Assembly (NCBI GenBank): GCA_012267385.1
Contig: JAAXGW010000020.1
Coordinates: forward strand, 11,654 to 46,094
Length of the DNA: 34,441 nt
Source: OMG group bacterium
GTDB taxonomy: Bacteria; Pseudomonadota; Gammaproteobacteria; Pseudomonadales; Azotimanducaceae
Reading direction: 5' to 3'
The position numbers and the translations under genes are program-made. A model generated the notes under the pieces. It did not search any database, was not told the DNA's origin, and saw only the letters and a list, made by a program, of their open reading frames with translations. Shown piece after piece: positions 9,594-20,100 of this stretch (positions are counted from its first letter, which is position 1; each line of letters begins with the position of its first letter).

Positions 9594-10279
9594 CTAGCCG
9601 TCGCTTAGTGGTAGTTGACACCGAGACCACCGGTCTTTACGTGGAGAACGGAGACCGTGTAATTGAGATTGCTTGTGTTGAGATCCAGGACTTCGCGACG
9701 CTTCAGACTCGATTTCACAGGCACTTAAATCCAGAAAAAGAGATCGACCAAGAAGCGGTGAGAATACATGGACAAACTTGGGCTGATTTAAAAAACGAAC
9801 CGAAATTTGCAGAAATCGCGGGAGAATTTTTGGAGGTGATCAAGGATGCGGATGTCGTCATGCATCAGGCAGAATTCGATAGTAAATTCTTAGATTCCGA
9901 GTTAGAGAGAGCGGGACTAGATGTGCAACTACAAGACCTATGTAACGTCGTCGATTCTCTAGCCATCGCACGTGAAAAATATCGAGGTGCACACAATGAT
10001 CTTAATTCACTGTGTAAGAGATTTAAAGTAGATCTCAGTAATCGAGAATTACATGGTGCGCTGATCGATGCGGAACTACTAGCACGCGTTTACATTCGAA
10101 TGGTGTCTGGGGAACAAGAACTGTTCAATAGTGACGATGAAGGAGCTTCTAATACCGCACAAGTAAGACTTGGCGCGTCAATTCCAAAGCAACGTCAACC
10201 AGTCGTAGTCCATGCGACCTCCGAGGAACAAACGGCCCACGACGAGTACATGCAGCGATTAACGGGCAGCAGTACTTAA
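9590..10279 (+). CDS. dnaQ: DNA polymerase III epsilon subunit (3'-5' exonuclease)
   Basis: Proofreading exonuclease of the replicase, DEDDh class. From TTG 9590, Exo I is VVVDTETTG (Asp10, Glu12), Exo II is MHQAEFDSKF (Asp97), and Exo III is HGALIDAELL (His155, Asp160). The 229-residue length is close to the usual 230-245. After about residue 175 a less ordered tail follows, as expected for the clamp- and polymerase-binding segment. The only sensible start is TTG, which shares bases with the rnhA stop (TTGA), so translation is coupled. Downstream it converges on nhaB with a 29-base gap. Confidence 0.95.
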   Translation: MTSRRLVVVDTETTGLYVENGDRVIEIACVEIQDFATLQTRFHRHLNPEKEIDQEAVRIHGQTWADLKNEPKFAEIAGEFLEVIKDADVVMHQAEFDSKFLDSELERAGLDVQLQDLCNVVDSLAIAREKYRGAHNDLNSLCKRFKVDLSNRELHGALIDAELLARVYIRMVSGEQELFNSDDEGASNTAQVRLGASIPKQRQPVVVHATSEEQTAHDEYMQRLTGSST

Positions 10280-10308
10280 ATCTATCTCACTTGGGCCACC
10301 ACGTTCGA

Positions 10309-11871
10309 CTACAAGAAGAAGTGCACCATAATCCAGCCAGTCACGCCTAGCGTAATCGTATATGGCAAAGCCATAAACACCATTCGCATGTATGACAGCC
10401 GAATACGTGGTGCTAAAGAAGAAGTTAGTAAGAACAAAAATGCGGCTTGACCGTTTGGTGTCGCGACGCTGGGAATGTTGGTTCCCGTATTGACCGCGAC
10501 TCCGAGCTTATTAAACAATTCTCGATTGATGCTTTCATCAACAAAAGCAGCATGAATTTCGTTTATATAGACCGTTGCAACAAACACATTGTCACTGATC
10601 GCAGACAATATTCCGTTGGCAATGTAAAACATCCCGGGTTGGATTGACGGGTCAAGGTTTAGTATGTAGGCTAAGACCGGCGAGAATAGGTGTTGATCAT
10701 GAATAACTGCGACTATCGCAAAAAATACTACGAGAAGAGCTGTAAACGGAAGTGCTTCTTCAAATGCTGGCCCTAGATCGTGTTCACGAATCACGCCGTT
10801 GAATGCAGTTTGTAACACAATAATCGACAGTCCGATTAATCCCACTTGAGCCCACTGTAACGAAAGACCGACGACGAGGAAAACCACAGCTATAGCTTGA
10901 ATTATTAACTTTGCTTTATCGCGACCTGTAAACCGTGAACTCACTTCGTCGTCGTATTCCTTCAACACTTGAAGTATCGATTCCGGAGCCTTAGCACCAA
11001 ACGAAAACAACCGAGTTGCCTCCAAGAAGATGCAGGTGATGATGCCGACTGCAAATACTGGCATGGTGACTATCGCCATTTCGATAATGAACTTGATAAA
11101 TCCCCAATCTAGCCGGTCTGCTATTAATAGGTTTTGAGGTTCGCCAACCTTCGTACATACACCACCTAACGCAGTCCCTATAGCAGCATGCATCATGATG
11201 TTTCGCAGAAAGCGATAGAACTGTTGCCGGTCTTGGTTAAATCGTTGTCGACTCACTTCATCTTGCAAGTGACTCTCATCCTTCAGCAATCCGTCAATTA
11301 CGTTCGCAAACCCCACGCCGATGGTTATCACTACCGCTATTACGGTCAAAGCATCCAGGAAAGCAGAGAGCACTGCCGCGACGAACATGAACAACACCGA
11401 GATGACCAGCTTGGACCGAACATTGACAAAGATTTTTGTAAAAATCCACAGCAAGAGATCTTTCATGAAGAACACACCTGCCACCATGAACATTAACAGC
11501 AAAATCACCTTTAAACCAGCTTCTACTTCGTGGTAGACGGTATCTGCCGAAGCTAATCCAATTGCGATTGCTTGAATCGCGATCAATCCTCCTGGTTGAA
11601 GCGGATAGCATTGCAACGCCATTGCAAGCGTGAAGATGAACTGCAGGACTATGACCCAACCAGCGACCGTTTTTATGGTTGTTACGTAGTCTTCGATTCC
11701 AAACAATGGCGCTAGCGTCCAAACCGCGAAGAACATAAGATTCAGGATTAAGAAGCCAACGATGGTCTGCTTATACCATACAGGAGCATCACCCATGAAG
11801 TTGAGTACAAAGTCCCTGAGACGCAGATTACGAGCGCTCGTGGGCTGACCAGAATCGAATGAAGTTGCCAA
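10309..11871 (-). CDS. nhaB: Na+/H+ antiporter NhaB
   Basis: Polytopic inner-membrane sodium/proton exchanger. The protein shows NhaB-specific sequence, including APVWYKQTIVGFLILN near the N-terminus, FLDALTVIAVVI, IGTALGGVCTKVGEPQNLLI, NGILSAISDNVFVATVY and NTGTNIPSVATPNGQAAF. I prefer the TTG at 11871 (520 residues), which has AAGGA 7 bases upstream and gives a length near the usual 513-530. An upstream in-frame GTG at 11916 would add 15 polar residues with no support. NhaB suggests a habitat with sodium, such as seawater; that is inference. Confidence 0.95.
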   Translation of the reverse strand: MATSFDSGQPTSARNLRLRDFVLNFMGDAPVWYKQTIVGFLILNLMFFAVWTLAPLFGIEDYVTTIKTVAGWVIVLQFIFTLAMALQCYPLQPGGLIAIQAIAIGLASADTVYHEVEAGLKVILLLMFMVAGVFFMKDLLLWIFTKIFVNVRSKLVISVLFMFVAAVLSAFLDALTVIAVVITIGVGFANVIDGLLKDESHLQDEVSRQRFNQDRQQFYRFLRNIMMHAAIGTALGGVCTKVGEPQNLLIADRLDWGFIKFIIEMAIVTMPVFAVGIITCIFLEATRLFSFGAKAPESILQVLKEYDDEVSSRFTGRDKAKLIIQAIAVVFLVVGLSLQWAQVGLIGLSIIVLQTAFNGVIREHDLGPAFEEALPFTALLVVFFAIVAVIHDQHLFSPVLAYILNLDPSIQPGMFYIANGILSAISDNVFVATVYINEIHAAFVDESINRELFNKLGVAVNTGTNIPSVATPNGQAAFLFLLTSSLAPRIRLSYMRMVFMALPYTITLGVTGWIMVHFFL

Positions 11872-12199
11872 GATTAAATCCTTTTGTCGATTGGATTGTG
11901 AGGAAGAATGTCGCACCGTCCGTGTTAGAAGTACGACATAATTGTTAGGATTCGAATTTTAAGTACGGACTAACGGTAAGGAAGTTGCAAATTATGAGGG
12001 TCTTAACCCAATTGCTAGGATGAAATTCGTCCTCTGCTTAGTTGCAGTGGTTCGTACAATACCTTGCCTTGACATTAGTCGGTTGTACAACGTTGTTCAC
12101 CACGATGAATTGTTCTGGACGTCTAGGACCTTGTGCGACAAATACTCAATTCGGTGGAAATTCCACCAACATCAACACTGAATTAGGACAGATTCAATA
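11872..12199. other. Divergent intergenic region between nhaB and sohB
   Basis: No gene seen. It must carry the promoters of both flanking genes. Visible are a TTGACA at about 12068, without a good -10 partner, and a perfect palindrome GGTGGAA-A-TTCCACC at 12153-12167, 32 bases before the sohB start. Confidence 0.6.
12153..12167. repeat. Perfect 7-base inverted repeat, possible operator
   Basis: GGTGGAA (12153-12159), one A, then TTCCACC (12161-12167). The one-base centre is too tight for a stable RNA hairpin but fits a dimeric repressor site upstream of sohB. The function is inferred only from symmetry and position. Confidence 0.4.
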
Positions 12200-13327
12200 A
12201 TGGAACTACTGTGGGACTACCTCACTTTTTTATTGCAAACTATTACCGTAGTCATTGCTATAGTAGTGGTAATTGCGGTTATCAGTTCAGTCGCTATGCG
12301 TCGTACTACTGATCGTACACAAGTGGGACACCTAACAGTTCGTTATTTAAACGACTTCTACGATGCAATGCGTTCGACGATTGAGCAAGCTTCACTTAGT
12401 CCCGGTCAAGTGAAAAAACACCGAAAAGCAGAGCAGAAAGAAAAGAAACAAAAAGAGAAAACAAAGGCTAAATCCTCCTTGGAGAAGAGTGCTTCGGATA
12501 CAGGCGAAGAAGCTAGTAGCGCGGATGAGGAATCTGAAGCAGGAGAAAACGGTAAAGACGAAAAAGGAAAAAAAGAAGAGGCGGAGCAAAAGAGTGTTTA
12601 CGTCCTCGGATTCGAAGGGGATATGGAAGCCAGTAAAGTGGAGCGACTCAAACACGAGATTTCGGCTGTTTTGACTCAGGCCTCGAAAAACGATGAGGTT
12701 GTCGTCAGAGTGGAGAGTCCAGGTGGGGTGGTGCACTCCTACGGCTATGCGGCTTCTCAATTAATGCGCGTTCGTAAAGCTGGAATCAAACTTACCGTTG
12801 CAGTGGACGAAGTCGCCGCGAGCGGGGGGTACATGATTGCCGTAGTCGCGGATCAGATTCTTGCAGCACCTTTCGCGCTAGTTGGTTCAATAGGGGTTGC
12901 TGCTGAAATTCCAAACGTCAATCGTTTACTTAAAAAGTACGACATTGACTATGAAATCCTTACAGCAGGAGAATTCAAACGAACACTATCGGTGTTCGGC
13001 GAAAACACGGATGCGGCTCGAAAGAAAGTCTTAGAAGAAATAGAGGATGTCCATGAGCTCTTCAAGGAGTTTGTTTCACACCATCGACCAAATGTTGATT
13101 TGTCTGTCGTTGCGACTGGCGAATCCTGGTATGGTGAGCGTGCTTTAGCCCGCAATTTGATTGACGAAATCATGACAAGTGACGAATACATTATGAACGC
13201 GTGCGACGACTCTAGAGTATTTGAACTGACTTGGCATCCACCGAAGAAACAATTATCCGATTTATTGACTCAAACTGCTACGTCTATGCTCTCTATCGCA
13301 AGATGGATGCGACGAAAACTTCCTTGA
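12200..13327 (+). CDS. sohB: Signal peptide peptidase-like protease SohB (S49 family)
   Basis: Membrane-anchored periplasmic serine protease of family S49 with a Ser-Lys dyad. An N-terminal membrane segment (about 8-33) is followed by a highly charged K/E-rich linker (about 72-132) and then the protease core: VESPGG (172-176), nucleophile Ser208 in DEVAASGGYMIA, GSIGV (229-233) and the general-base Lys260 in AGEFKRTLS. At 375 residues it is slightly longer than E. coli SohB (about 349); the linker explains this. AGGA lies 11 bases before the ATG. The TGA stop overlaps a TTG start of the next gene. Confidence 0.95.
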   Translation: MELLWDYLTFLLQTITVVIAIVVVIAVISSVAMRRTTDRTQVGHLTVRYLNDFYDAMRSTIEQASLSPGQVKKHRKAEQKEKKQKEKTKAKSSLEKSASDTGEEASSADEESEAGENGKDEKGKKEEAEQKSVYVLGFEGDMEASKVERLKHEISAVLTQASKNDEVVVRVESPGGVVHSYGYAASQLMRVRKAGIKLTVAVDEVAASGGYMIAVVADQILAAPFALVGSIGVAAEIPNVNRLLKKYDIDYEILTAGEFKRTLSVFGENTDAARKKVLEEIEDVHELFKEFVSHHRPNVDLSVVATGESWYGERALARNLIDEIMTSDEYIMNACDDSRVFELTWHPPKKQLSDLLTQTATSMLSIARWMRRKLP

Positions 13328-14319
13328 GTAAATTTCGAGCACTGCGTGTTTTCCGAGAAGTTGACGGTACCTATCGGCACGAGATCGTTACCAGATCGGT
13401 CGACGAACTCCCGCCCGACGACCTTCTAATCGATGTAAGGTACTCGTCCCTTAATTACAAGGATGCGTTGTCAGCGACCGGTGCCCCGGGTGTAACTCGC
13501 CACTATCCTCATACTCCAGGGATTGATGCGGTGGGAACAGTACTCGAATCAAGTACTGACGAGTACCGGAGTGGAGACATCGTCATCGTTACTGGTTTCA
13601 GGCTTGGTATGGACAGAGACGGTGGTTTCGGGCAAAGAATTCGAGTACCAGCTAATTGGGCTGTTCACAAACCTAACGGTCTGTCTTTGAAAGAGAGTAT
13701 GATCATGGGTACAGCCGGTTTAACTGCATCTCTATGCGTCGAAAAACTAACCCGGTTGGGAATGTCCCCCGATGGTGGTCCAGTGGTAGTCACCGGTTCT
13801 ACAGGAGGAGTGGGAAGTTGTGCTGTTGGTTTGCTATCTCACTTGGGGTATGAAGTTCATGCGGTTACTGGAAAAACGACACAGCACGAATTTCTACGAT
13901 CTTTAGGGGCGCAAGCGATATATAGTCGTGAAGAATTCATGGATGGATCACAACGCGCATTACTTTCTGAAACTTGGGGAGGAGTAATCGATACAGTCGG
14001 TGGCGAGATGCTCATGCACGCGATCAAAGGACTAAACTATGGATGTAGTGCTGCTGCGTGCGGGTTAGTCAGCTCCCCTAAGTTTACAGGTTCTGTTTTT
14101 CCATTCATACTTCGCAACGTAAACTTGTTAGGCGTCGACACCGCCGAGACTCCGACAGCCGAAAGAAAGCGAATGTGGGAACGTTTAGCTGGCCAATGGA
14201 AGTTTCTACAATTGGAGCAACTACAAAGCTTGTATAACCTCGAAACCGTAATGGCAGGTGTAGACAGACTTTTAAAAGGAGAAATGGTTGGTCGAGGTGT
14301 AGTTGAACTTGTCCGATAA
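13324..14319 (+). CDS. acuI: AcuI/YhdH-type NADPH-dependent acrylyl-CoA reductase
   Basis: Zinc-free medium-chain dehydrogenase/reductase. Family members reduce acrylyl-CoA to propionyl-CoA (detoxification, and DMSP breakdown in marine bacteria). Motifs seen: SSLNYKDALSATG, HTPGIDAVGTV, GTAGLTASLCVEKL, the nucleotide-binding TGSTGGVGSCAVGLLSHLGY and VIDTVGG. The TTG at 13324 gives a protein beginning SKFRALRVF, the usual family start, with 331 residues. The TTG shares bases with the sohB stop (TTGA). An ATG at 13303, which would overlap sohB by 25 bases, is the alternative. The substrate is inferred from the family only; YhdH-like proteins without DMSP roles are common. Confidence 0.85.
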   Translation: MSKFRALRVFREVDGTYRHEIVTRSVDELPPDDLLIDVRYSSLNYKDALSATGAPGVTRHYPHTPGIDAVGTVLESSTDEYRSGDIVIVTGFRLGMDRDGGFGQRIRVPANWAVHKPNGLSLKESMIMGTAGLTASLCVEKLTRLGMSPDGGPVVVTGSTGGVGSCAVGLLSHLGYEVHAVTGKTTQHEFLRSLGAQAIYSREEFMDGSQRALLSETWGGVIDTVGGEMLMHAIKGLNYGCSAAACGLVSSPKFTGSVFPFILRNVNLLGVDTAETPTAERKRMWERLAGQWKFLQLEQLQSLYNLETVMAGVDRLLKGEMVGRGVVELVR

Positions 14320-14326
14320 ACAATCT

Positions 14327-15481
14327 TCAGCTGACTCTCAGTCGGTCTGTCAATGCAATTGGATTTTTGAAATTAAACACTACGATATACGAAGAAATCA
14401 GAATGGTTAACACCGTTGCGCCTAAGACCGCCAGGGAAGCCTGTTCACTCATTTGAGCAGCTGCAACATAGAGTATTAATAGCGAAAACTCGCTATTCTG
14501 ACCTAGTCGATATCCGACCTCCCAGCTGGTTTGTCGGTCTTCTCCACACCAACCTATGAGATATCGAAAGACCAGCGGTTTGATTAAGACACATACCAGC
14601 GCTAGTAATCCTGCTTGCCATGCGACACTCCAAAGAAGCACAGGGTCAACGGTCGTCCCAACATAGAAGAAAAACAACACTAGGAAAAAATCTTGTAGCG
14701 GTTCGAGTGTTGACGCTACGGCTTGCGCGGTAGCAGAGTTGGCGAGCGAAACTCCCGCTATGAACGCACCAATTTCAAAGGTCACGCCAACAGCTTCGGC
14801 ACAAAAGGCTACCCCCATGCACCATCCCAAGAACATTAGAAACGTGTACTCTGTGACGACATCAAATTTTTTCATTAGCGGCCAGAATACAAACTTCGCT
14901 CCGATCACAGCACCGATGACGATTAATGGTGGTACACCAAAGACTTTCAGCCAGGCTAACGGAGAGATCGGTTCTCCGGAACTAGCTACATAAATTAGGG
15001 CTAGCACAGCCAAAATGTCTTGCAGAATGAGTAGTCCAATGACCAACTCCCCAACTCGTCGATGGTGTAACGCTGTTCGTGGAATCAATTTGACACCTAC
15101 GATCGTGCTAGAGAACAAAAACGCTAATGCGGTGATCATCGCTTCTCGAGAGTCGAATCCCAGCAAGAAACCGAGCCCAAATCCAGCACCAAAGAACACT
15201 ACCGAACTCACAAGTACAGTAAGGATCGATTGGCGAAATACGTTCTTTATGCGATTCGTAGGAAGATCAAGCCCGACAATAAAGAGCAGGAAAATAATTC
15301 CTATATGACCCAGCTGTTCAATTGCGTGAGATTCGCCAATCCAACCGAGCGCGTATGGACCAAGCACGCATCCTAGTACGATGTACACAATGATGAGAGG
15401 TTGGCGAGCGAACATACCAACTGTTGCAGCTACGGCAGTGAGCGCGAACATCAACGTCATAGTATGGAGCAGTTGATCCAT
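14327..15481 (-). CDS. Monovalent cation:proton antiporter-2 (KefB-like), membrane domain only
   Basis: CPA2-family transporter, 384 residues with about 12 membrane segments. Typical blocks are YIVLGCVLGPYALGWI, IGIIFLLFIVGLDLPTN, LAFLFSSTIVGVKLI, LLILQDILAVLAL and FEIGAFIAGVSLANS. It ends after the last membrane segment, so the cytosolic TrkA-N (RCK) domain of KefB and KefC is missing, as in short YbaL/RosB-like relatives. It converges on acuI with a 7-base gap and lies 81 bases downstream of the minus-strand gene at 15563-16252, possibly cotranscribed with it. The transported ion cannot be deduced. Confidence 0.88.
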   Translation of the reverse strand: MDQLLHTMTLMFALTAVAATVGMFARQPLIIVYIVLGCVLGPYALGWIGESHAIEQLGHIGIIFLLFIVGLDLPTNRIKNVFRQSILTVLVSSVVFFGAGFGLGFLLGFDSREAMITALAFLFSSTIVGVKLIPRTALHHRRVGELVIGLLILQDILAVLALIYVASSGEPISPLAWLKVFGVPPLIVIGAVIGAKFVFWPLMKKFDVVTEYTFLMFLGWCMGVAFCAEAVGVTFEIGAFIAGVSLANSATAQAVASTLEPLQDFFLVLFFFYVGTTVDPVLLWSVAWQAGLLALVCVLIKPLVFRYLIGWCGEDRQTSWEVGYRLGQNSEFSLLILYVAAAQMSEQASLAVLGATVLTILISSYIVVFNFKNPIALTDRLRVS

Positions 15482-15562
15482 TATGAAATTACTTTAGTTA
15501 TAAGTATTAACACTCTTGTATATATAAATTTATGCACCAGTAAGTTTAGTCTTAAGGTAACT

Positions 15563-16252
15563 CTATGTCTTAGCTTGACCCATCGTTTGGTAGATGAGCT
15601 CATTCCTTTGCTTTCCAACCATTTCGACCACACCGCACCGACGTAGACAATAGAGAGATTGCTGTGCCAGTCTACGTCCAATTCCAACGCGGTGAGCAAC
15701 CTCCTTAGAAGTAAACGTTTCTGGGAGTAGATCTGAAAACAATGACCAAAGATCTTCTTCGTCATTGAATATGTGAGTATTAATAGGCTCAATAAGGCGT
15801 CGTTCGACGATCACCCAGTGACGTCTCCGCCATGCTTTGTTGTTGTCGAAAACACGGATCTGTTCCTCGTGAATCATCGGCACTTCTAAACTGAATTTTG
15901 GGTGTGAGATAATCGTTGGTGCGGATACTAGTGCGCCAAATATGTCATAGATTGTTCCTCGTTTTGGGGACTTCCTTCTCGTGACACTACCATCAACTAG
16001 ATTTTTCGTTATCGTGGTTTGTTCAGCAATGGGATAGACTAAATGCAGGAAGTGATTGCGCACAAGATCCTGGATTTTTTTTGCGACTCGATGCAAATTG
16101 CTAGTTTGAATCTCCACTATTTTGTCTGCTTTCTTGACATCTACGATGTAACCCTCAACGACGCACTCAATCTCGTCTCCCGAGTCTACTTGGAGTTCTT
16201 TTAAGCTTCTATGTAAAGCGCTCTCGTTAAGGATGCCAATATTGCTCGTCAT
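15563..16252 (-). CDS. Uncharacterised protein with nuclease-fold-like N-terminus and winged-helix-like C-terminus (DUF8091 type)
   Basis: From ATG 16252 (229 residues; a GTG directly precedes it). The N-terminal half shows GYIVDV (Asp38), KIVEIQTSNL (Glu47, Gln49), then HRVAKKIQDLVRN and a YPIAEQTTITK strand. This pattern resembles a restriction-endonuclease-like core (D ... ExQ instead of ExK). RRKSPKRGTIYDIF and HPKFSLEVPMIHEEQ follow. The C-terminal 70 residues look like a winged helix (FTSKEVAHRVGIGRRLAQQSLYCLRRCGVVEMVG). I believe this belongs to an uncharacterised family annotated as DUF8091, but I recall this from pattern only. No experimental function is known to me. It may share an operon with the antiporter gene downstream. 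Confidence 0.7.
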   Translation of the reverse strand: MTSNIGILNESALHRSLKELQVDSGDEIECVVEGYIVDVKKADKIVEIQTSNLHRVAKKIQDLVRNHFLHLVYPIAEQTTITKNLVDGSVTRRKSPKRGTIYDIFGALVSAPTIISHPKFSLEVPMIHEEQIRVFDNNKAWRRRHWVIVERRLIEPINTHIFNDEEDLWSLFSDLLPETFTSKEVAHRVGIGRRLAQQSLYCLRRCGVVEMVGKQRNELIYQTMGQAKT

Positions 16253-16542
16253 CACAATACCTAGTTTCGAAGCTTGCTTGTCAGAGGGCCCAATTTCCTA
16301 GCTCCGAGTGAGCGTACTCGCCGCGATGGAGTAATATCTGCATTCGGTTCATCTGTATGAATGCCTGCTCACACTATCTCTATCATCTATGACTGATTTG
16401 AATCACTGTAGGTTGACGTAGAAGAAACTATCGCGAGTGAGTTTGGTGGATTAATCATAGCGAATATACTAGAAAAAATCGACATTCAAAGTTGACTACT
16501 TATTAACGTTTAATCCTTTATACAACTCTGCGAGAAAGAGCA

Positions 16543-16995
16543 ATGAAAGTACCTGAGTTCATGTTTTGCTTCATCAATCCCATGATGCGATTTTCTTTGC
16601 GTTCGCCTTTTCACGTGTTCGTCAGTCACAACATCATGTTAATCCGTTACGTTGGTCGTAAGACAGGCAAGCACTACGAAATCCCAGTTCGATACGCTGA
16701 GCGTGACGGAGTCATTAAGTGCTTTACTGACAAAACGGCAAATTGGTGGCCGAATCTTCGAGACAATTCAGAAGTCTCACTCGTTGTACGCGGCTCGGTG
16801 ATGAAGGTGAGCACTCAAGTTGTCGTGGATGATACAGAGCTATTGATTTCGGAACTCACGAAACATTTGAATGAGTTTCCTGGAGATGCCGTCTACAAGG
16901 ACGTTAGACTTGACCATCAACGTAGCCCTGCCGCCGAAGACATTGCAAAACACGCAGAGGTAGCAGTTTTAGTGATCTCGACTCCCCTCGTCTAA
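16543..16995 (+). CDS. Nitroreductase/deazaflavin-binding family protein (DUF385-like)
   Basis: 150 residues. The motif LIRYVGRKTGKHYEIPVRYA (about 33-52) is the hallmark of the F420/FMN-dependent Ddn-like nitroreductase family, a split beta-barrel fold; WWPNLRDNSEV follows, as in that family. Which cofactor (F420, FMN or heme) or substrate is used cannot be said. An AGAAAGAG stretch lies just upstream of the ATG. It stands alone between a 290-base divergent gap and metH, on which it converges. Confidence 0.75.
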   Translation: MKVPEFMFCFINPMMRFSLRSPFHVFVSHNIMLIRYVGRKTGKHYEIPVRYAERDGVIKCFTDKTANWWPNLRDNSEVSLVVRGSVMKVSTQVVVDDTELLISELTKHLNEFPGDAVYKDVRLDHQRSPAAEDIAKHAEVAVLVISTPLV

Positions 16996-17133
16996 CTTTC
17001 AGAAATTTTTGGTTAGTCCGCCACAAACTTGAGAACTCTTAGTTCGACAGTTTAAATCGCTCTTGAACCTTCCTTGGCGATGTCCGGTAGTATCCTATTT
17101 CTAGTTTTCTAGTTGCGAAAATTGTGGGCAACT

Positions 17134-20100
17134 TTAAACAACCAAATTTGAAGTTGAGAAACTTAACCATTTTGTCACGTCATCAACTTGCACACCTCGT
17201 CGGTTGCTGTAATCCTTAAGTTGATCGGACTGGATTTCCTTCACATTAAAGTACTTTGATTCGGGATGCGAAAAATACCAGCCAGCGATGGTAGTGGCTG
17301 GGTGCATCGCAAAGTTCTCCGTCAAGTACACGTTGGTATATTGCGTTGCACGAAGCAATTCAAACAACGGCTCTTTCTCTTGATGATTTGGACACGCAGG
17401 ATAACCGGGAGCTGGTCGGATACCACGATACTTCTCTTTGATTAACTCTTCAATCGTTAATGATTCATCGGGATCATAGCCCCAGTACTGCACACGGATT
17501 TGGCGATGTAGGTACTCGGCAAAAGACTCCACCAAGCGGTCCATTAAAGCTTTAAACATGATTTGGTCGTAGTCATCGTCGAAAGGAAGCGCATCTGGCT
17601 GTTGATCAACGGAGACAAGAAACCCACCTAGATAGTCTTTGGTTGGTGCATCAGCTATAAAGTCGCTAAGACAATAGTTGCATCCTTCTTGTACGTGCTG
17701 TTGTCTTAAGTGGAAGATTGTTTGTAGCTCGTCGGTTCTAGTCTCGTCTCGCCACAACACAATGTCATCTCCGAAGCGATTCGCAGGCCAAAATCCGACT
17801 ACTCCTTTGATGACAACCAATTGTTGGTCGACAATCTTCTGTAGGAATGTCTTGGCATCGTCGAACAGCTCTCGCGCAGTCTCACCGACCACTTCGTCCT
17901 CAAGTATTTGAGGAAATTTTCCCGCAAGTGACCAGGTCATAAAGAACGGTTCCCAGTCTATAGTCGGTACTAATACTTCGAGTGTTGGAAGCTCCACTTG
18001 TTGCACTCCAAGAAAGTTGGGTGTTGGAGGTTCATAGTTACCCCAATCCCATTGGAATCCATTAGCCCTAGCTTCTGCAATCGTGCGATAGTCCCTTTTT
18101 TTCGATTGGTTACGACGATCTCGGATAGTTTGATATTCAGAACTGATACGATCAACATACGTCGCGTAGTCTTGAGAAGACAGTAACGAAGCCATAACTC
18201 CGACGCTTTTGGACGCATCGGGAACGTAAACCACAGGACCCGAGTACGCAGGATCGATTTTCACAGCTGTGTGTGTCTTCGAAGTCGTAGCACCACCAAT
18301 TAGTAACGGGACTGTGAATCCGAGTCGTTCCATCTCACTGGCCACATGAACCATCTCGTTGAGCGATGGTGTGATGAGCCCGGACAGTCCTATGATGTCA
18401 GCGTTTTCTGTACGCGCTGTTTCAAGAATTTTTTCGGCGGGTACCATGACGCCAAGATCAATGACTCTATAGTTGTTGCACTGTAATACGACTCCCACAA
18501 TGTTTTTACCGATATCGTGCACATCTCCTTTAACGGTCGCCGTAACAATCGTACCTTTTGTTTGTACTTCGCCTGATGATGACTTTTCTTCTTCGATGAA
18601 GGGAACCAAGTATCCCACTGCTTGTTTCATCACCCGAGCACTCTTAACCACTTGAGGTAGAAACATTTTTCCAGCCGCAAACAAGTCTCCGACGACATCC
18701 ATCCCCGCCATCAGTGGTCCTTCAATCACTTCAATCGCGCGGGAAACTGATTGACGAGCCTCTTCGGTATCCTCAACGATGAATTTGGAGATTCCCTGTA
18801 CTAGGGAGTATTCCAGCCGGGCGTTGACCGATTTGGCGCGCCACTCAAGCGCGTCCGTCTCGCGCTGAGTTGCTTTACCAGAGTACCGTTGTGCCACCTC
18901 CAGTAGCCGTTCACCTGCTTGTGGGTCTGTGTTTAGTACTGTGGCTTCAACTACATCTCTTAGTTCAGCGGGAATATCCTCATAGTTACCGAGCTGACCA
19001 GGATTGACAATACCCATGGTTAGACCCGCTTTTATCGCGTGATAGAGAAAGACCGTATGTATCGCTTCTCTAACTCTGTCGTTACCACGAAAAGAAAACG
19101 AGACGTTGCTGATCCCTCCGGATGTATGGCTGTGAGGTAAGTTGTCAGTCACCCATTGACACGCTCGAATGAAGTCAATCCCGTAGGTGCGATGTTCATC
19201 TAGTCCCGTTGCGATTGCGAACACGTTGGGGTCAAAAATAATGTTGCATGGATCAAACTCTGCTTCACGTACCAGTAAATCGTAAGCTCTTTGAATAATT
19301 TCGACTTTCCTTTCGTAGCTATCGGCTTGACCCGTTTCGTCAAACGCCATGACGATTACTGCCGTACCGAACCGCTTGCATGTACGGGCGCGGTTGAGAA
19401 ATTCTTGCTCACCGTCCTTCAGTGAAATCGAATTCACGATGGCTTTGCCTTGAGTACTCTGCAGTCCAGTAAGAATGATTTCCCAATCGCTTGAGTCAAT
19501 CATCAGAGGCACTCGTGAAATGTTGGGTTCGCCGGCAACCATGTCAAGAAAGATCTGCATAGCTTTCTCGCCATCGAGTAGGCCTTCATCCATATTTATG
19601 TCGATAAGCTGTGCTCCGTTTTCTACCTGTTCACTTGCGATTTCTAAAGCATCTGCGAATGCGCCTCGCATGATGAGGTCTTTGAATTTACGCGAGCCCG
19701 CTACATTGGTACGTTCACCGACGTTGACAAAGAGAGAATCCTCATCGATCACTACTGGGTCTAACCCCGACAAGCGGAGAGTCTTTTTTGCACCGTCAAA
19801 ATTTCGAGGAGCACATCCTTGAACCCGGTCGTACATGGCTTTCGTGTGTTCTGGTGTAGTGCCGCAACAACCTCCCACGACGTTCAAAAACCCTGCCTCG
19901 ACCATTTCTCCGAAAATTTCAGCCATTTCTTCTGGTGTGTCGTCGTATTCACCAAATTCATTCGGCAAGCCCGCGTTCGGATGTACCGTGGTGAACGTCG
20001 AAGCTACTTGAGAAACTTCTTCGACATAGGGTCGGAGTGCTTCGGCTCCAAGGGCACAGTTGAATCCTATTAGCAACGGTTGAGCGTGTTCGATCGAATA

